DNA of 64,000 nucleotides from Acridotheres tristis. Lineage: Eukaryota; Chordata; Aves; Passeriformes; Sturnidae. The translations under genes were made by a program, and so were the position numbers. Position 1 is the first letter of the stretch, and each line of letters opens with the position of its first letter. The stretch lies in assembly GCA_037013685.1 (NCBI GenBank), contig CM072891.1:6114501-6178500 (forward strand), given 5' to 3'. The notes beneath the pieces were generated by a model, which saw only the letters and a list, made by a program, of their open reading frames with translations, made no database searches and had not been told where the DNA came from. Shown piece after piece: positions 1 to 13,200 of this stretch.

Positions 1-502
1 TTTAACAAGTGCTATCTGTTGTGAAGTGAGAGTGAAATTAAGTGGATTTTTTTTTAACTGTGTGAAAGTTCAGAGGAGTGCACTTGCAGCTTGTCAATGT
101 AGTATAATAAAGTAGACCAGTAGATCTTAAGTATATTGGGCATGACTCTTGCTCTGGTCAGCAGGTAAACTGGCTAGTCTAGACTCCTTCCATTGCAACT
201 ACGAAATTAGGTTGGCATGGAAACTGTCTGATTTGATGAGGTAGCTTTTAAAAAGATGAGCACTAATAGTGAGCTATTTTAGTAGCTTGCATTTAGGTAA
301 AAGTCAGTGTTTGAGGAGTAAGTTCCTTTTCTGTAAAGGAATGGCAGCATAAGCTTTGAGTTAAAATAGTTTATTTTATCTTGTGTATGTACATGTGAAG
401 AATATTGTGTTCTCAAGGCATTTGGAAGATTTATGAAAATAGGTAATTATAAAGTACCTTTTATACGTGCTGGGTAAGCTGGTTCTGTTTTCAATCCTAC
501 AG
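1..502 (+). other. ZFYVE26: ZFYVE26 intron, 3' part
   Basis: AT-rich sequence ending in a pyrimidine tract and AG at 501-502 before the first exon seen here. No exon, RNA gene or recognisable repeat was found in it. Confidence 0.8.
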
Positions 503-1239
503 ACTTTCTTCTCTCTTGGCTAAAGAAGAATTGAACCTGAATGTGCAGCAAGTCATTGTTAATTCTTGCTGTGAACCACTGTCCTTGTGCAGTGCAAGAC
601 AAAACAGCCAGGCAAAGTCTCTTCTCACAAACATCAGCAACTTGACACACCAATGTGCCCACCACTGCCTGCCAGATGTTGAAATACCTATTCACAATTC
701 TGCTGTGACCTCTGAGGATCTCTCCACTCAGGCCTCATCCTCTGTGAATGACTTGAGCCAGCACACACTGACTGCCTCCTCCCTGGACTTCCTGAAGTCT
801 CAGTCAAAGCTAATGGCTACAGTGGCATGTCTAAGTGCATCTAATATACAGAAAATTCACAAATCAGGTTTGTCTTGGATGGAATTTCGGGGCAAACGGG
901 AAGTGCCCTTAGGCTTGGAACAGATTTCCAGGGAGTGTGAGACACTGTTGAAGGAGTTCCCAATATTGGAACGATTTCTTCTTGCTATGTTTGACCCGCT
1001 TTGGAATCAAGAGGAAGGTGGCAGTTTGGCTGCTGTCTTCTCTGGCAAGGCATACATGTCTCTGGTTCTCCTGGGATTACATTCCACCACAGCTGTTAAA
1101 GTATTAATGGGAATCTTGGAACAAGCTCTTGCAGCAAAGGATTGGGACAGAACTCTGAAGGTCTTGGATCTGTACAGTCAGGATGTGGAAGAAGTGATCA
1201 ATGTGAAGGATGCTGTACTGAGTTGTGCAGCTGCTGAAG
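503..1239 (+). CDS. ZFYVE26: ZFYVE26 large internal exon
   Basis: Largest exon in the window: 737 nt, entering in phase 1 and leaving in phase 1 before GTAAGAAG. It encodes a Ser/Thr/His-rich, poorly conserved half followed by a conserved half containing GLSWMEFRGKREVPLG and LDLYSQDVEEV. It splices to 1806 to complete an Asp codon and continue DKDGWQYLFPVKNA, which fits the human protein. The open frame at 1430-1618 in the following intron is not needed for this continuity. Confidence 0.93.
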
Positions 1240-4200
1240 GTAAGAAGGATTAAGTCAGGCTTTTTTAATTCTTTTTTCCTTTTTTTTTTTTAATAAAGAA
1301 TGGAGCCCGGATCAAGATGTAGAGAATAAAGTAGTGGTTCTTGGGCAAATCCAGAGACGGAAATAGATAATTTTCCTTTCTTTATCCTGAATTTGCTTTC
1401 TCTAATGGTGTTGTTTCTGTTTCACAAATGTGCAAATCATGACCAATTTAGTACAAGAGAACTGGAATGCATCTGTGGTGTTATTTTTATGTGAAGAGCT
1501 GATTACATCAGGACACAGTAATCGTTGTGCTGCTGTTAATGGAACAGCTCTTACAGCAGTGTCATTGTCATGCATGGATGATGTTATCTGTGAAAGGTGC
1601 CTTTTGGAGTCTGAATAGTAAGTATCTCATGCTAACTTTGGATGCTTCCCAAAATATTGATGCTTGGAATCACTCTTACAAAGATTTTTAAGCCCTGTCA
1701 GTGTTTCTTTTGTTGATGTGATCCAGCAACGATAAGGATTTTTTTTCTTTTATTTTCTGGATTATAGAAACTGAATTTCAAATTAGTGTTTTGTTTCCTC
1801 CACAGATAAGGATGGTTGGCAATACTTGTTCCCAGTAAAAAATGCAGTGTTGAGAAGTAGACTGGCCCTGCGCTGTCTGGACAAATGGCCCCTTGATGCC
1901 TGTTTGGAAATTTTGGCTTATTGCATTTCTGATCTGGACGTACCTCAGGAACTAAAAGCTAATCTGCAGAGCAGGAGGAAAGAACTTAAGGTTTATCAAA
2001 AGGTACAGGGTCATTTTTGAAGTAACCAGTGAGATGAAATAGGCAGCAGGAAGCAAATATTGCTTGCCCTCTGAAAAGCTTTAGCCCTTGGTTCTTTTTT
2101 GATCATGAGAGCTTTTCAAGTCTTATCCAAAACAGCTCATGTGATGAAGTACTACAGTATGAAGTTAACACTCAGCTTCCATCCTTCATAACTTTCCCAC
2201 TCACCTGTTAGCATTCAGGTCTGCAAGCATGTTTAGATGTAAATATTTGTGTGAGTCTGATTGTTTTGCAAAGTATTTTACATTCTATACAAATTCTAGA
2301 GTCTCTGGAAGCGTTCCATGGCAGTTAATAATTTTACAAGTTTAAGAAATGCAGATGGTGTTCAAGACGAGTGGTGCAAGGAGCAAGTCTGTATTGCAGT
2401 CAGTTCTAACTGCAGCATAGTGCAGATACACAGGTTAAGTCAGACAGGCTGGCCTGGAGTTCAGCACTGACTGAAAAGCCAGACAGCAAAATAAGGAGTC
2501 ACCCCTGCTGAGTTCTGTCTGGTGGGAGTTTTGCTAACTGTTGTTGCTGAGTTCAGTTGTCTTTCTGTGTGCCAGCAACATCTGCATTAAACGTGTACTT
2601 TTACATCCATAATTCTTGCCATCTAATCTTTCAAAAAACCTTCCCTTATAAATGTGCTTTCAGAGACTCACATCTCTGAAAACTGGAAGGTTTTTTTGCA
2701 TGCGGGGGCATTACATCATCCCTGAAAAGGGCTAGAGATAAATGTGGGTCTCCTTTTTGAACTTTTCATTCTATGAAGCAGCTCTTGATGTGATCAGCTC
2801 AGCTGTTTTGTTAGGCTATTGATTGCCATAAATTAAAATTCTTGAACTTGTGCTACTCTATATGAACTTTTTCAGATTTTGAATGTGCAAAATGAACCAT
2901 TGTGGAATGACTGGCAGGATCTGAAAAAAGCCTGCACTGATGACCCTCAGGCTGTCATGAATATCATTCTGAAAGCAAAGGTTAGACATCATCATGTGAA
3001 TTTTGTTGAATCAGAGTGTATTAAACTTTGAGTAAATAAATTCGCTGAAATAGTATCTTAAAACAATTATCAGTGGAGATTACCTTGGGAGGAAGGATTC
3101 CTTTACTCAGCTCTGTACTACAGAAACAAATACAGATCTGTGTTTAATATCAAGATTTACATGTGGTTAATAATTCTTGTGTTTTAGTTAAAACTCGTAC
3201 TCTGAGATATAGCCCATTCTTTTCATTTACAATTTTGAAGATTTTAAAATAGCATAACTTTGGTCCTAATACAGATTTGATTATTAGATAAATGCTAATA
3301 TTGTAAATCTGGCTGGCTTTAAGTGTCTTTCTGAAAAAACTAACTTGTTTACTGTAAGGTAAGCAAGGTATTCTAAATGCAGGCTGTGACTGACGAAATT
3401 GACTATCGTCTTCCCTTGTCAATGTAATTATTTTTTTTTTTTAAACGGGAGAGGAGTCTAAGCTACATAATCTCCTGATCAGAACTTTGGGAGAAACAAC
3501 TGTATCAAGGAGGGTAGAGTTTGTCCTTTTGTTTTTACTTTGTTTTTGGTTTCTTTTATTCTTTAGGATTATGAATTGTGTGAGGAATGGGGACACTTGT
3601 ATCCTGTCCCAAGAGAAGACTTGATCAACCTTCACCGTGAACACCTTCTCCACTTACTGGAGATGGGAGACATGGAAAAGGCATTGCAGGTATTAGCAAG
3701 ACACTCTCAGCTTCATATCCACAGATGAAATAAGTTGACAGCTGTTTTCCCTGCCTTCACTGTGTGTGTTTTCATGGTCTTTTTGGTTCCACCCTTAAGA
3801 TATGTTATTTGCTTAGATAACCTTTTAAGATCCTAGCTCTCTCCTGTTCTACTTAAGTAAAAATCCAGCTTGGCAATTTAGTTCTTGGACCTTATAGCAC
3901 AAATGTCACTTACATGGAATTGCAAGGCTCCCTTCATTTGAAAAATCATAATGAAGCATGTTAGTGCTGCTGAAGTGAAACTAATAACATGAATTAGTCA
4001 GCTGTGCATCAGTGCCCAAATTAGTGGTGTGAACATCTTTGGTTTTAGTAATGATGGAGCTGTCACTTAGAGAGTGAATTAATTTTCTTGCTGGAACGTT
4101 GTAGGGTAATAAACTGTCACGGACAGAAGGCTGCCTTCCAGGAATGTTGTAGGGTTTCCTTGTGTTTTGTTTGGTTTTGTAGCTTTTACAAAGAATCGAA

Positions 4201-7200
4201 GACCCTGGTGTTTGCCTTGCCATCAGTGAGCAGTGCCTTGACCAGCATCCCAACTTGGCAGCCTCTCACTTCCTGGCTGATTACCTCACTGCTCACTTCT
4301 ATGCCAGTCTGACAACTGCACGCCGGAATGAAATCCAGGCACTCTATATAGGATCAAAGGTCAGTAAAACCCCTGCCTTGAGGGATTAACAGCAATAAAT
4401 AGCTGTATAAGTAATTTAGTAATGCATAATATTTCCATAATATAAAAAGCCTGCAAGTTTTACCAGAGCATTCTCACCACATCAGATCTAAGATCCTGAA
4501 TCTCAGGATCCAAAGGAAAGTCAGAGATGGTTTAAAGCTTCTCTTTCCTTTTTCCAGTTTTGCAGTTCATATTATGAGCAAAGCAGTCTTGTGTTTGAGC
4601 TGTGGGGAGTGGAGGAACACACAGGCTGGAAGAGGATAGGGTGGAATGAAGTAAAATTGTGGAGCTCATTAGAACAGTTGCTGTCTTTTGTCCCAAGTGA
4701 AGAAGAAAGTATCCTCAACTTACTCTTTGTATCGGTAACACCAGGTGTCCTATATATGCCCACCTGTATGGTGGTTTTTTTGATGTTTCTCCCAAGTGCC
4801 TTCCAGAGGTGAAGAATATCACTCCTCTTTCTGGATGGCCAATGCCTTTACACAAGTTCTGTGCTCAGCCTGAGAATAGATGCATTAATCAGCAGATTAC
4901 CTTAGTTGAATGCATTACATATAAACAAAGTGTAGTGCTTTTGGTAATGTCTGTTTTGGTGTAGGACTGTAAACAGCCACTTGCTCCAGTGTGTGTCACA
5001 ACAGTATTTTGCTGGGCTGCCTGTTTCCTTACTTGTTCCTTCTGAAGAAATGACTCAATTTGAAAAGCATCCATATTAACTGTCCATCTAGAGGAAAGTT
5101 GCTCTTACTTTCTCCTCTTAACATTTCCTCAAATTATAGGTTAAGGATTGGGCTAATATGCTTTTTTAAAGTTTATTTATGCAAGAGAATGTGTTGTACT
5201 CTGCTACACCATGCTTCTCACAAGGTCAGAAAAGATTTTCCACTCTTCCTTATCCTCTGAAATGAGGCAGTGTTTTATAGAATGAAAAGCAGAAGCTAAG
5301 TGATTCTGCAAATCCTCTCAGCAATTTTGTAACAGAAGTTGGAGTTGATTTAAGAAGTCCCACTTCCTTTTTGTGACCTCCACATGTCATCCCATTCTCT
5401 ACATAAGTTATTGTGCTAGTTTGTTTAATCTCCCAGAAACACAAATTTAAAGGTGTGTAATTTTGTGATACATTTTTTTCTCTGGTGTCTCAGGTGCTGC
5501 TGACTCTGCCTGAGCTCTCCCGTGTTAACTACGTCCACCTCTCCTCAAGGCCACTGCTCATGCTGGAACAGCTCCTCATGAATATGAAGGTGGACTGGGT
5601 AGCTTTAGCTGTGCAGACACTGCACCAGCTCTTAGCTGGGCAGGAAATCGGTTTTACTGTAGAGGACATTGACAATTTGCTTTCCAAGTATGCAGAAAAG
5701 GCTCTCAACTTCCCTTTTACATTAAAAGAAAAGAGATCAGGTAACTGTCTACTAGAATGCTGTTTTTCATTTGGGAAAGAAGGGCCAGAGTCCTCCAAGA
5801 ATAATTTCAGCAATCGTGCCATAACATTTTTAGATGCATGCTTCCAGTCTCCCTCTAGCCCAGAAAATATTCTTAGTCTTTGCCTTTCTTGTAAATAGAT
5901 GTTTTCAAAGGCCAACAGCTCCAAAAGTTTCTCAGACTTTTTGCTGTTGTTCCTTGTTAAGGTTTGTTTTCCTGTATAATACTGATGAGTTTTATTTTAC
6001 TCTTGTTTAATGCAAAGTCACTGACAACTTAAGCACTTCTAAAGCCTGCAGCTAGCTGCATCTTCCCTCAAGTGGAATGGGGATTTCGTCTTCTATACTA
6101 TTTCCTCCTACCAGAGTCCTATTCCTTTTTCATATAGAAAACTTCTAGACTGGTAGTTCTGTTTAACAGTTTTGTTATGGTTCTCCTTTCTGGCTTGCCA
6201 GTCCTTTCTCATCCATGTTGTCTTTGAGTCTCGTGCACTTTAAAAGCTTCTTTTACGGGTTTTGAACTGGAACAGCAGAGGGTGCTGCAGATCCATTCCA
6301 TTGCTTTTGTGTCACTGTATTAAAAGTGTATGGTTCTGTACCTATCTGTATCTGTTTATACCTGCTGATAATGGTACCAATTTGCATTATGCCAGTTTCC
6401 AAGTGTTGACTTCATTTTGTGATTTAAAGATGCAGCTCTTGCTAACATAAAAGCAAGATTTAATCTGTCTCTTCCTGCCAGATGATCTACAGCTTTGAAA
6501 GTATGATGTTCCTTCCACTGCAATGTGAAGCATTTAATATTTGCCATGAGCATTTTGTATTAGCCAATTGTTTTTGCAACTCTGCTGTATTGTTCCCATA
6601 GCTGTCATTACTCCCTTGCTTTGATAAGGATCCCTTTATTTGGTTTTTAGGTAATTTAATTTTATACAGTTTTGCATTAATTGCTGTGGACTTAATTTGC
6701 ATGCAAACAGTAATATGTAATTCCTTAAGTAGCCCTGTTTTGTGCTGACCTTCTTACATACTCCTGTGAATAGATTCCTCTAATCCCCTTGAAAACAGTT
6801 GTATTGACCAGTATTATCCTCTGATTTTTCTTTTCCTCTTTTTTTCCTTTGTCCTAGATTCTCTGATACGTATTCAAGAAAGTCTCAGTCAGGTATTGGA
6901 GTGTGAAGCATTGTCTAAATCAGGATCATCAGAACTATCTTCCGTCAGTTCTACTGGTAAGGTTAAGACCTTGGTGCCTGTTGGGGTTTAACCACAGCTG
7001 CTTGATCACTCCCTCACCAGCCCCTTCACATGTGGGATGTAGAGGAGATTTGGAAAAGGGGAAAAGCTCTAGGTTGAGGTAAAGACAGTTTCGTAATTGA
7101 AATCAAGTAAATATAGTAATGATGATGAAAAGGGAGATAAGAAAAACAGAAAAAAAGAACAAAACCCAAGAAAAACAAATGCTGTATAATACAATTGCCC

Positions 7201-10200
7201 ACCACCAGTGCTGACCAGTGGAGATGGTCAACCCATTCTCCAGTGGAGATCACTCCCTCCCAGCCATTTTCTCCCAGTTTGTTCGCTGGGTATGCCATTC
7301 TATGGTCCTTGAATTTTTTTTTCCCTAGGATCCCTGTTGTGACCTGAGGAAAATAGCACACCTTGTGTTGTCTGAGAGGCTCCCCTCACAGCCCACAGAC
7401 ACAAAACAATGGAAACGAAGTAACTTAAGCCAGAACAACTGGAGAATATTTGTAGCTAAGGAGCAACCAGAAACTCTTCTGCAGGTTCTGTTTAGGAAGT
7501 CATGCAAGAAATGCACAGTCTTGTGTGTGCTTTCAGGGAAAGACTAACAGAATATCCTCAGACCTCCAAGGATGGTAATTCTTAGCAAGTGATGGGCCTG
7601 AACTAGAACTGCAGAATGGTATCCTGATTTACAGTTTAAGGGTGTCAGAACTATTTCCTGCTTCTGTGTCTCGAACTGAAGATTACATGAAGTGACAGCA
7701 GTGTTTTGGATTGCGCTGTGTAGCTCTTCAGTTTTTTCTTATAATGGTCAGCCTAATATCTCTGTCCTGTTAAAAAACTTGAATGCATGGTCCTTTAATG
7801 TTTGTTTGCAATCTGGTTATCTACTTGAAAGAGAATGAGTTAGCTTTAGTGAAATTGAGATTTTTTTTTTCTTTTTAGTTTAATATGCATGTACAGAGAA
7901 GGTAGCTTGCAGGGCTGCAGTGGCATGTTGAACTTTTAAATTAGCCTGCTGTGTGACTCACATCATGTAAACTAAAAGCCTGTCTAATACTGTAAGCTTC
8001 ATTCAATGAGTATTTCATTGTTGGGGGTCAAAGGTCTCAAGGGCCACACTTAAATTCCTGCCTCTGTGAACTGATTTCCCCACAGCAGATTGAAAAGGCA
8101 GCCAGAATAGTGAGGGCCAGGCCTGGCCATACCACATCTCTCCTGAGATAACAAAAGAAACTCCCAGTCTTCAGGATTGTCAACACTGGATATACTTAAG
8201 ATTCTATTTTATGCTGTATTGCTTTTTGGTATCCAATGACCATGGTGTATTTTTTTCTTCTTCCCCCAAGTCTCTGCTTGTGATACAAGAACAGATGTTG
8301 ACATAGTGTCTTATACCTCTCTAGTTGTTGTGAAGGTCTCTTAATAAGTACCTTCTCTTCCTTGTCAGCATTGAAGTGCTATAAGTTTACCACCTTACAA
8401 TCTTAGTTTAAAGCATATATATTCCTTATACAATGTTATTCTGCCATGCCTAGCTGAAAGATAATGGTAGTAGTCATCTTGTGAGGCAGAAAGATCTTAC
8501 AGCCTCATTGTATCTATAGTGCTTTCTGGTACTTGAGACTCTATTAAACAGCTTAAATCCTATTCCATGTTTTTCTTGGCCTGGCTCATTTTCAGGTGTA
8601 ACCATATCTGCAAGCCCCAGAGACAGGAGTCTGCAGCAGAACTTGCTTCCTCAAGAATTTGTGCCTCCTGAGAAGCCACCACCAAAGCAGCAATGGATAC
8701 CTGATGACACTGAAACTATATGTATGGTTTGCAAAACGGAACGGTTCACTATGGTAAGGAGAAAAAATGAAGTACAGACATTCCTAGAACTGTGCCCTTA
8801 ATACAAGCACTTCCTCACAGTCTGTTTCCTGAAAGACCTGAGCTACTTCAGGAGTTTTGTCTGCATCACCATGAGCCCAACAAGATTGCCAGTCCTTTGG
8901 TATTTAACCACTGGTTTCTATTTTAGAATCATCGAGGAGACTGGCAACAGTTAGCTCTTTGCAGAGTTTTGTGAAGTGATAGAGCCTAAAGAGGAAATCT
9001 GGTCATCAGAGAGAAGACAACTATGGGATCTCAAAATTGTGTAACAGCAGCAGTATTAATATTCCAAAAGGTTTTCTAGTTGACTGTCCTGGCAAGAAAC
9101 AACATGATCACTGTATGATTCAGATTGCAAATACAGAAAATTAAATCTTTGCTGTTGGTTACACTTTTCTAAAAACTGTTGTTTCACAGAGTACTTGAGC
9201 AACTGCATTGGTGCTCTAAGGGAGAGCATAATTTTTTAATTTTGCAGGTGTGCTAGCAGTCTGTAATCTTCTGCTGCTCAGAAACAGTACTGTTTTCTCA
9301 AAAGTATCTGTTGCTTTTGAATTTGGAAATTTCATTTGGAAATGGTATCAGAAAAACAGTCCAGAGCTTTTAACTTTTCCAGGACATGGTCTAATTTGCT
9401 TTATGATCGAAACTGGGATAATTCAAGTAATAAAAAGCACAAGGCTGTTGCAAACATATTTTAAATACTGCCCTGTGGGTTTAGGGTTTGATTTCTTTTT
9501 TCTTTGCCACACTTTCTTCAAAAAGGAATTTTTACAGGGAGAATCAATCACTGTATAATTCTGAAAAGCCTTTTCCTGCATATGGTTTCCCCTCTTCAAA
9601 TGGAATAAGTTTACTCAGAGATACAGGAGAGGATTTCAGTAAATTCTCTTTGTGGCTCATCCATGACCTCTTCTGCTTAGTTTAACAGGCGCCATCACTG
9701 CAGGCGCTGTGGCAGGCTGGTGTGCAGCTCTTGCTCCACCAAGAAAATGGAAATAGAAGCTTGCAGAGAAAATCTGTCTCGTGTATGTGATCAATGCTAT
9801 AGCTACTACAACAGAGAAAACATGCCTGGCTTGGTGCAAGACACAAGCACGTAAGTCCTTCTATCCTAGTTCTCCTCAATTTTCAGCAGAATGCATGAAT
9901 GGAATGAGAGAGACATAGGCATTTGAATTTATGTGGGTAATATAGCATCAGCTGTTTGGCCTCCAGCTTTTGGGATTTTCAGGTTTGGTAGGTGTGGCAA
10001 TGTTTCTTATGCCTCACTTTACTTTTCACATCGGAAAGAACATTGGAGGGCTGGGCAACAATTCTTTAATTCTTTAAGTATCAGTAATTCTTTAAGCATC
10101 AATTAATCACTAACCCTAAGAATTGAATGCTTTGATGCAAAACATAGCACAAATTGCTACAGTGTGACAAAGTTCCTTGCAGTATACTCAGCTCCTGGAT

Positions 10201-13200
10201 TAATATTGCATGTTGCCTAGCTCTGCTGAACATATCAGTGTATTAGTTGTTCCATAATCCCTTGATTATGGCTCCCTGAATGCTTGGGAATTAAAAAGGA
10301 AGTTTCTGATTAGATAGGCTTTGAAACTGCCTTTAATAAAAGGGACAGATGTGATGACATTTTCATGATGTGATTGTTTTCAGCTCAGAATTGGACTGAA
10401 ATTCATTGTGTGTACACAGCTGGTGAAAAGCACAGCTGAAAGGAGTTTATTCTCTGTGACCTTGAGCAGGCTTTACATGGTCACAGAGAGTAAGATTTAC
10501 CCTTTCCAGCCATGCTTCCAGATGCATTTCCCCTTTTCCATCGAGCCTGCAGATAGCAGTACCCACTATGGCAGTATCAGCAGGCTTCCTAGGAAAAGAG
10601 CAATCTGTGCAGATCTGAAGAGGAACCTGTGAAAAAACAAGCAGTCACTTGCAGATGCAAGTTGTGTCAGAGTGGTTGCCAGATTAGGCCAGCAGTGATC
10701 AACACTGCTTGAATGCCTCCTGCCAGGTTTTAATTATTTGTCTGGGTATATTTATACTCAACCTGCTTGTATATCAAACCCAATTAAATCTTAAGGACAG
10801 AGACTTGGATACCAAAGGCTTCATTTTACCTCTGACATGTCCTGATACTGGGCAGTTCTTATTCTCAGTGTTTGCTTTTTTCTGACACGTGTAACAGTGC
10901 TGTTCCTACAGAAGGTCGTAAGAGCCAGTTACTTAGTGCAGTTGAAATACAACAATACAGAGGCAGAAGCTTAGATTTCCAAACAGAAGGGATTAGGGGC
11001 AGGGCAGTGTGTGAAAAAGGACAGGTAGGGATAGGTGTTGGATCTTTACAGAACAGTGTTCTGAGGAAGGTTGCCATACTGATGTCTGCCTTAAAACCAT
11101 GTTTTCCCCAGCATGCTGGAGTAGATATGATGGTTCTTTCTGTCATTTTATTACAGCAGAAAAGAAGATCGGGACCAAGAGGAAGGTAAGGAATGGAGCA
11201 ACATTCAACGACAGTTTTTTGAAGTTCTGATTAGCAGTTAGATACTGGAAGCTAATGCTGGAAGCTAGTTGCAGCTAAAGGGTCATCAAAACTTCAGCTG
11301 CAAAGTATCACTGATGGTGTTTTGCATGTGCAGGCTGAAATTGAACATTTCAAACTTCTGTGAATAGAAATTGAGACTTAAGAGAGATATCTGAGCCAAT
11401 ATTGGATGTGTTGGATGGGTGTTATAGAAAGGAACTGAAAAAGGGTTGGAGAATCCACTTTTCCTTCTAGAAATGGTCAGTAAGAGGCAGTGGTGTGAAT
11501 GGAAATTAATTTGCTCACTACAGAGCAGTGCTGAGGGATCCTCTTTTTATAAACCATGGCAATACAATTCTGAGCACCACTGCAGTGTGCTGTGGTGTTT
11601 GATAGCCCTGCCTGGAGGTAGCACAGCATGAGACCCCCCCTCTCATGGTTGTGTCCTGAGTTCCATCTCCTGTGTTGATGGTGTGAAAATAGTAATTGCA
11701 TTTTGGTGCCTCAATTTCCAAATCTAATATCTTAAGCTTCAGGAATAATAGCAAAATTTGACTTTTTCTCTCTCATTTTTCTTCAGGAGGTATTTACTGG
11801 TTTTGGTATTTTGGGTGATTCTGCAAATTTTTCCTACACTGATGTAAAGTTCTGTCAGAACAAGACACAAATTATTTGAAGTGCTTATAACAGTAGCATG
11901 AAACATGGTGCAAAATTTGCATTTATGTAATAACAAAGCAAATAAGAATATTTTTCCTTATTTGTTCCTTTTATAAGTGTGGTGGCTGTTTGAGAATCTT
12001 TTCCCCTGCTGTTGATGGAAATTTGCTTTACTGCTACCTTTGTTTCAAGACTGAAACAGTTGAAATTTAGCTTTTGTGTAGCACTGCTACACATCACTGG
12101 ACCAATGTGATCCATTCAGTGAAGTGGATAAGAACAATGTGGAAATCCTCAGATATAAGAGGGAAAGAGTTTTATTTTGCTTTTTTAACTTATCTGGTGT
12201 GACTGTGAAGGAGACTTATCAAATATTTTCTAGCTCAGTTTATTTTTGCCAGTTCAGTTTCCAGTTCAGCTTGGAAAAGTGTAAGGGGGATGTTGGAGTT
12301 TGGTTTGGTTGCTTTGGGTTTTTTTAAATTCACTATGCAATTTTAGTTACTCAGTACAAGAGGGATGTGAACTCTAGATGAGTAGGTTTTGAGACTTCCT
12401 AATTTTTTTTTTTTTCCAGAGGAAGCTGGTTGGGGAAAGAATACTAAATTGTCATTATTCTCCATTTCTTGGCATTGTGAGATTGGCCATTGTTTTCTTG
12501 GAACCACAATCACAAACTTGAGCATCAGTATTTGATTTATAACTATTCTGGGTTACAAATTTCATAACAAGTATTTCCTTGATCTGGAGGAAAGAAAACT
12601 ACTTTTCACAGAAATTGTGTATCTTGAATAATTTGATCAGAACCCAAATTTCCTACAGTACTATTTTATAAGAAAATTTATCATTAGGATTTAGGTCATC
12701 TTAAAATCTTTTGGCTTAAAGCTCATGGACTCTGTAGTCAAATCACCTGAATTTTGAAAAGAACATAGAGGTGGTTAAGCAAATTTACCCTTTCATTTAC
12801 AACTGTTTTTTTATTTTCCCCTTTGAGATGAAACCCACAGCTCTCATATTTCCAGTCCTTCCTGTTTAGAAATATTTAATAAACTGCCTGAGGGAAGGCT
12901 GCTGTGCTTGATGCCCAGTAGCATAAGAGTTAAAAAATCATTTGAAAATACATTACTGGAACCAGGTTTTGGTAACAGTGACAGTAAGTTTAGGTACGAT
13001 TTGGCAGCCTGCTGAGGGAAGGAAATGTTTCTGTGATCTGTGCTGGACATGTGATGCTGCCAGGAAATGGCACAATGAGAGGATTATAGATGACTAATTT
13101 TTGAGAGATAGGAATGTTCTGCATTATGTGTCCTTAGCTGGGTTTGTTGCTTCTTGTGCAATGATTTTACCCAGTGCTTTCTTTTTTGCTGTAGAAACTT

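Noticed and set aside
6979..7312. A complete endogenous retrovirus at the LTR
   Set aside because: No adjacent gag, pol or env-like frame and no second LTR are visible.
10872..11189. 105-codon frame overlapping the ZFYVE26 microexon
   Set aside because: Different frame from the microexon and intronic for most of its length; the splice acceptor at 11155-11156 explains the region better.
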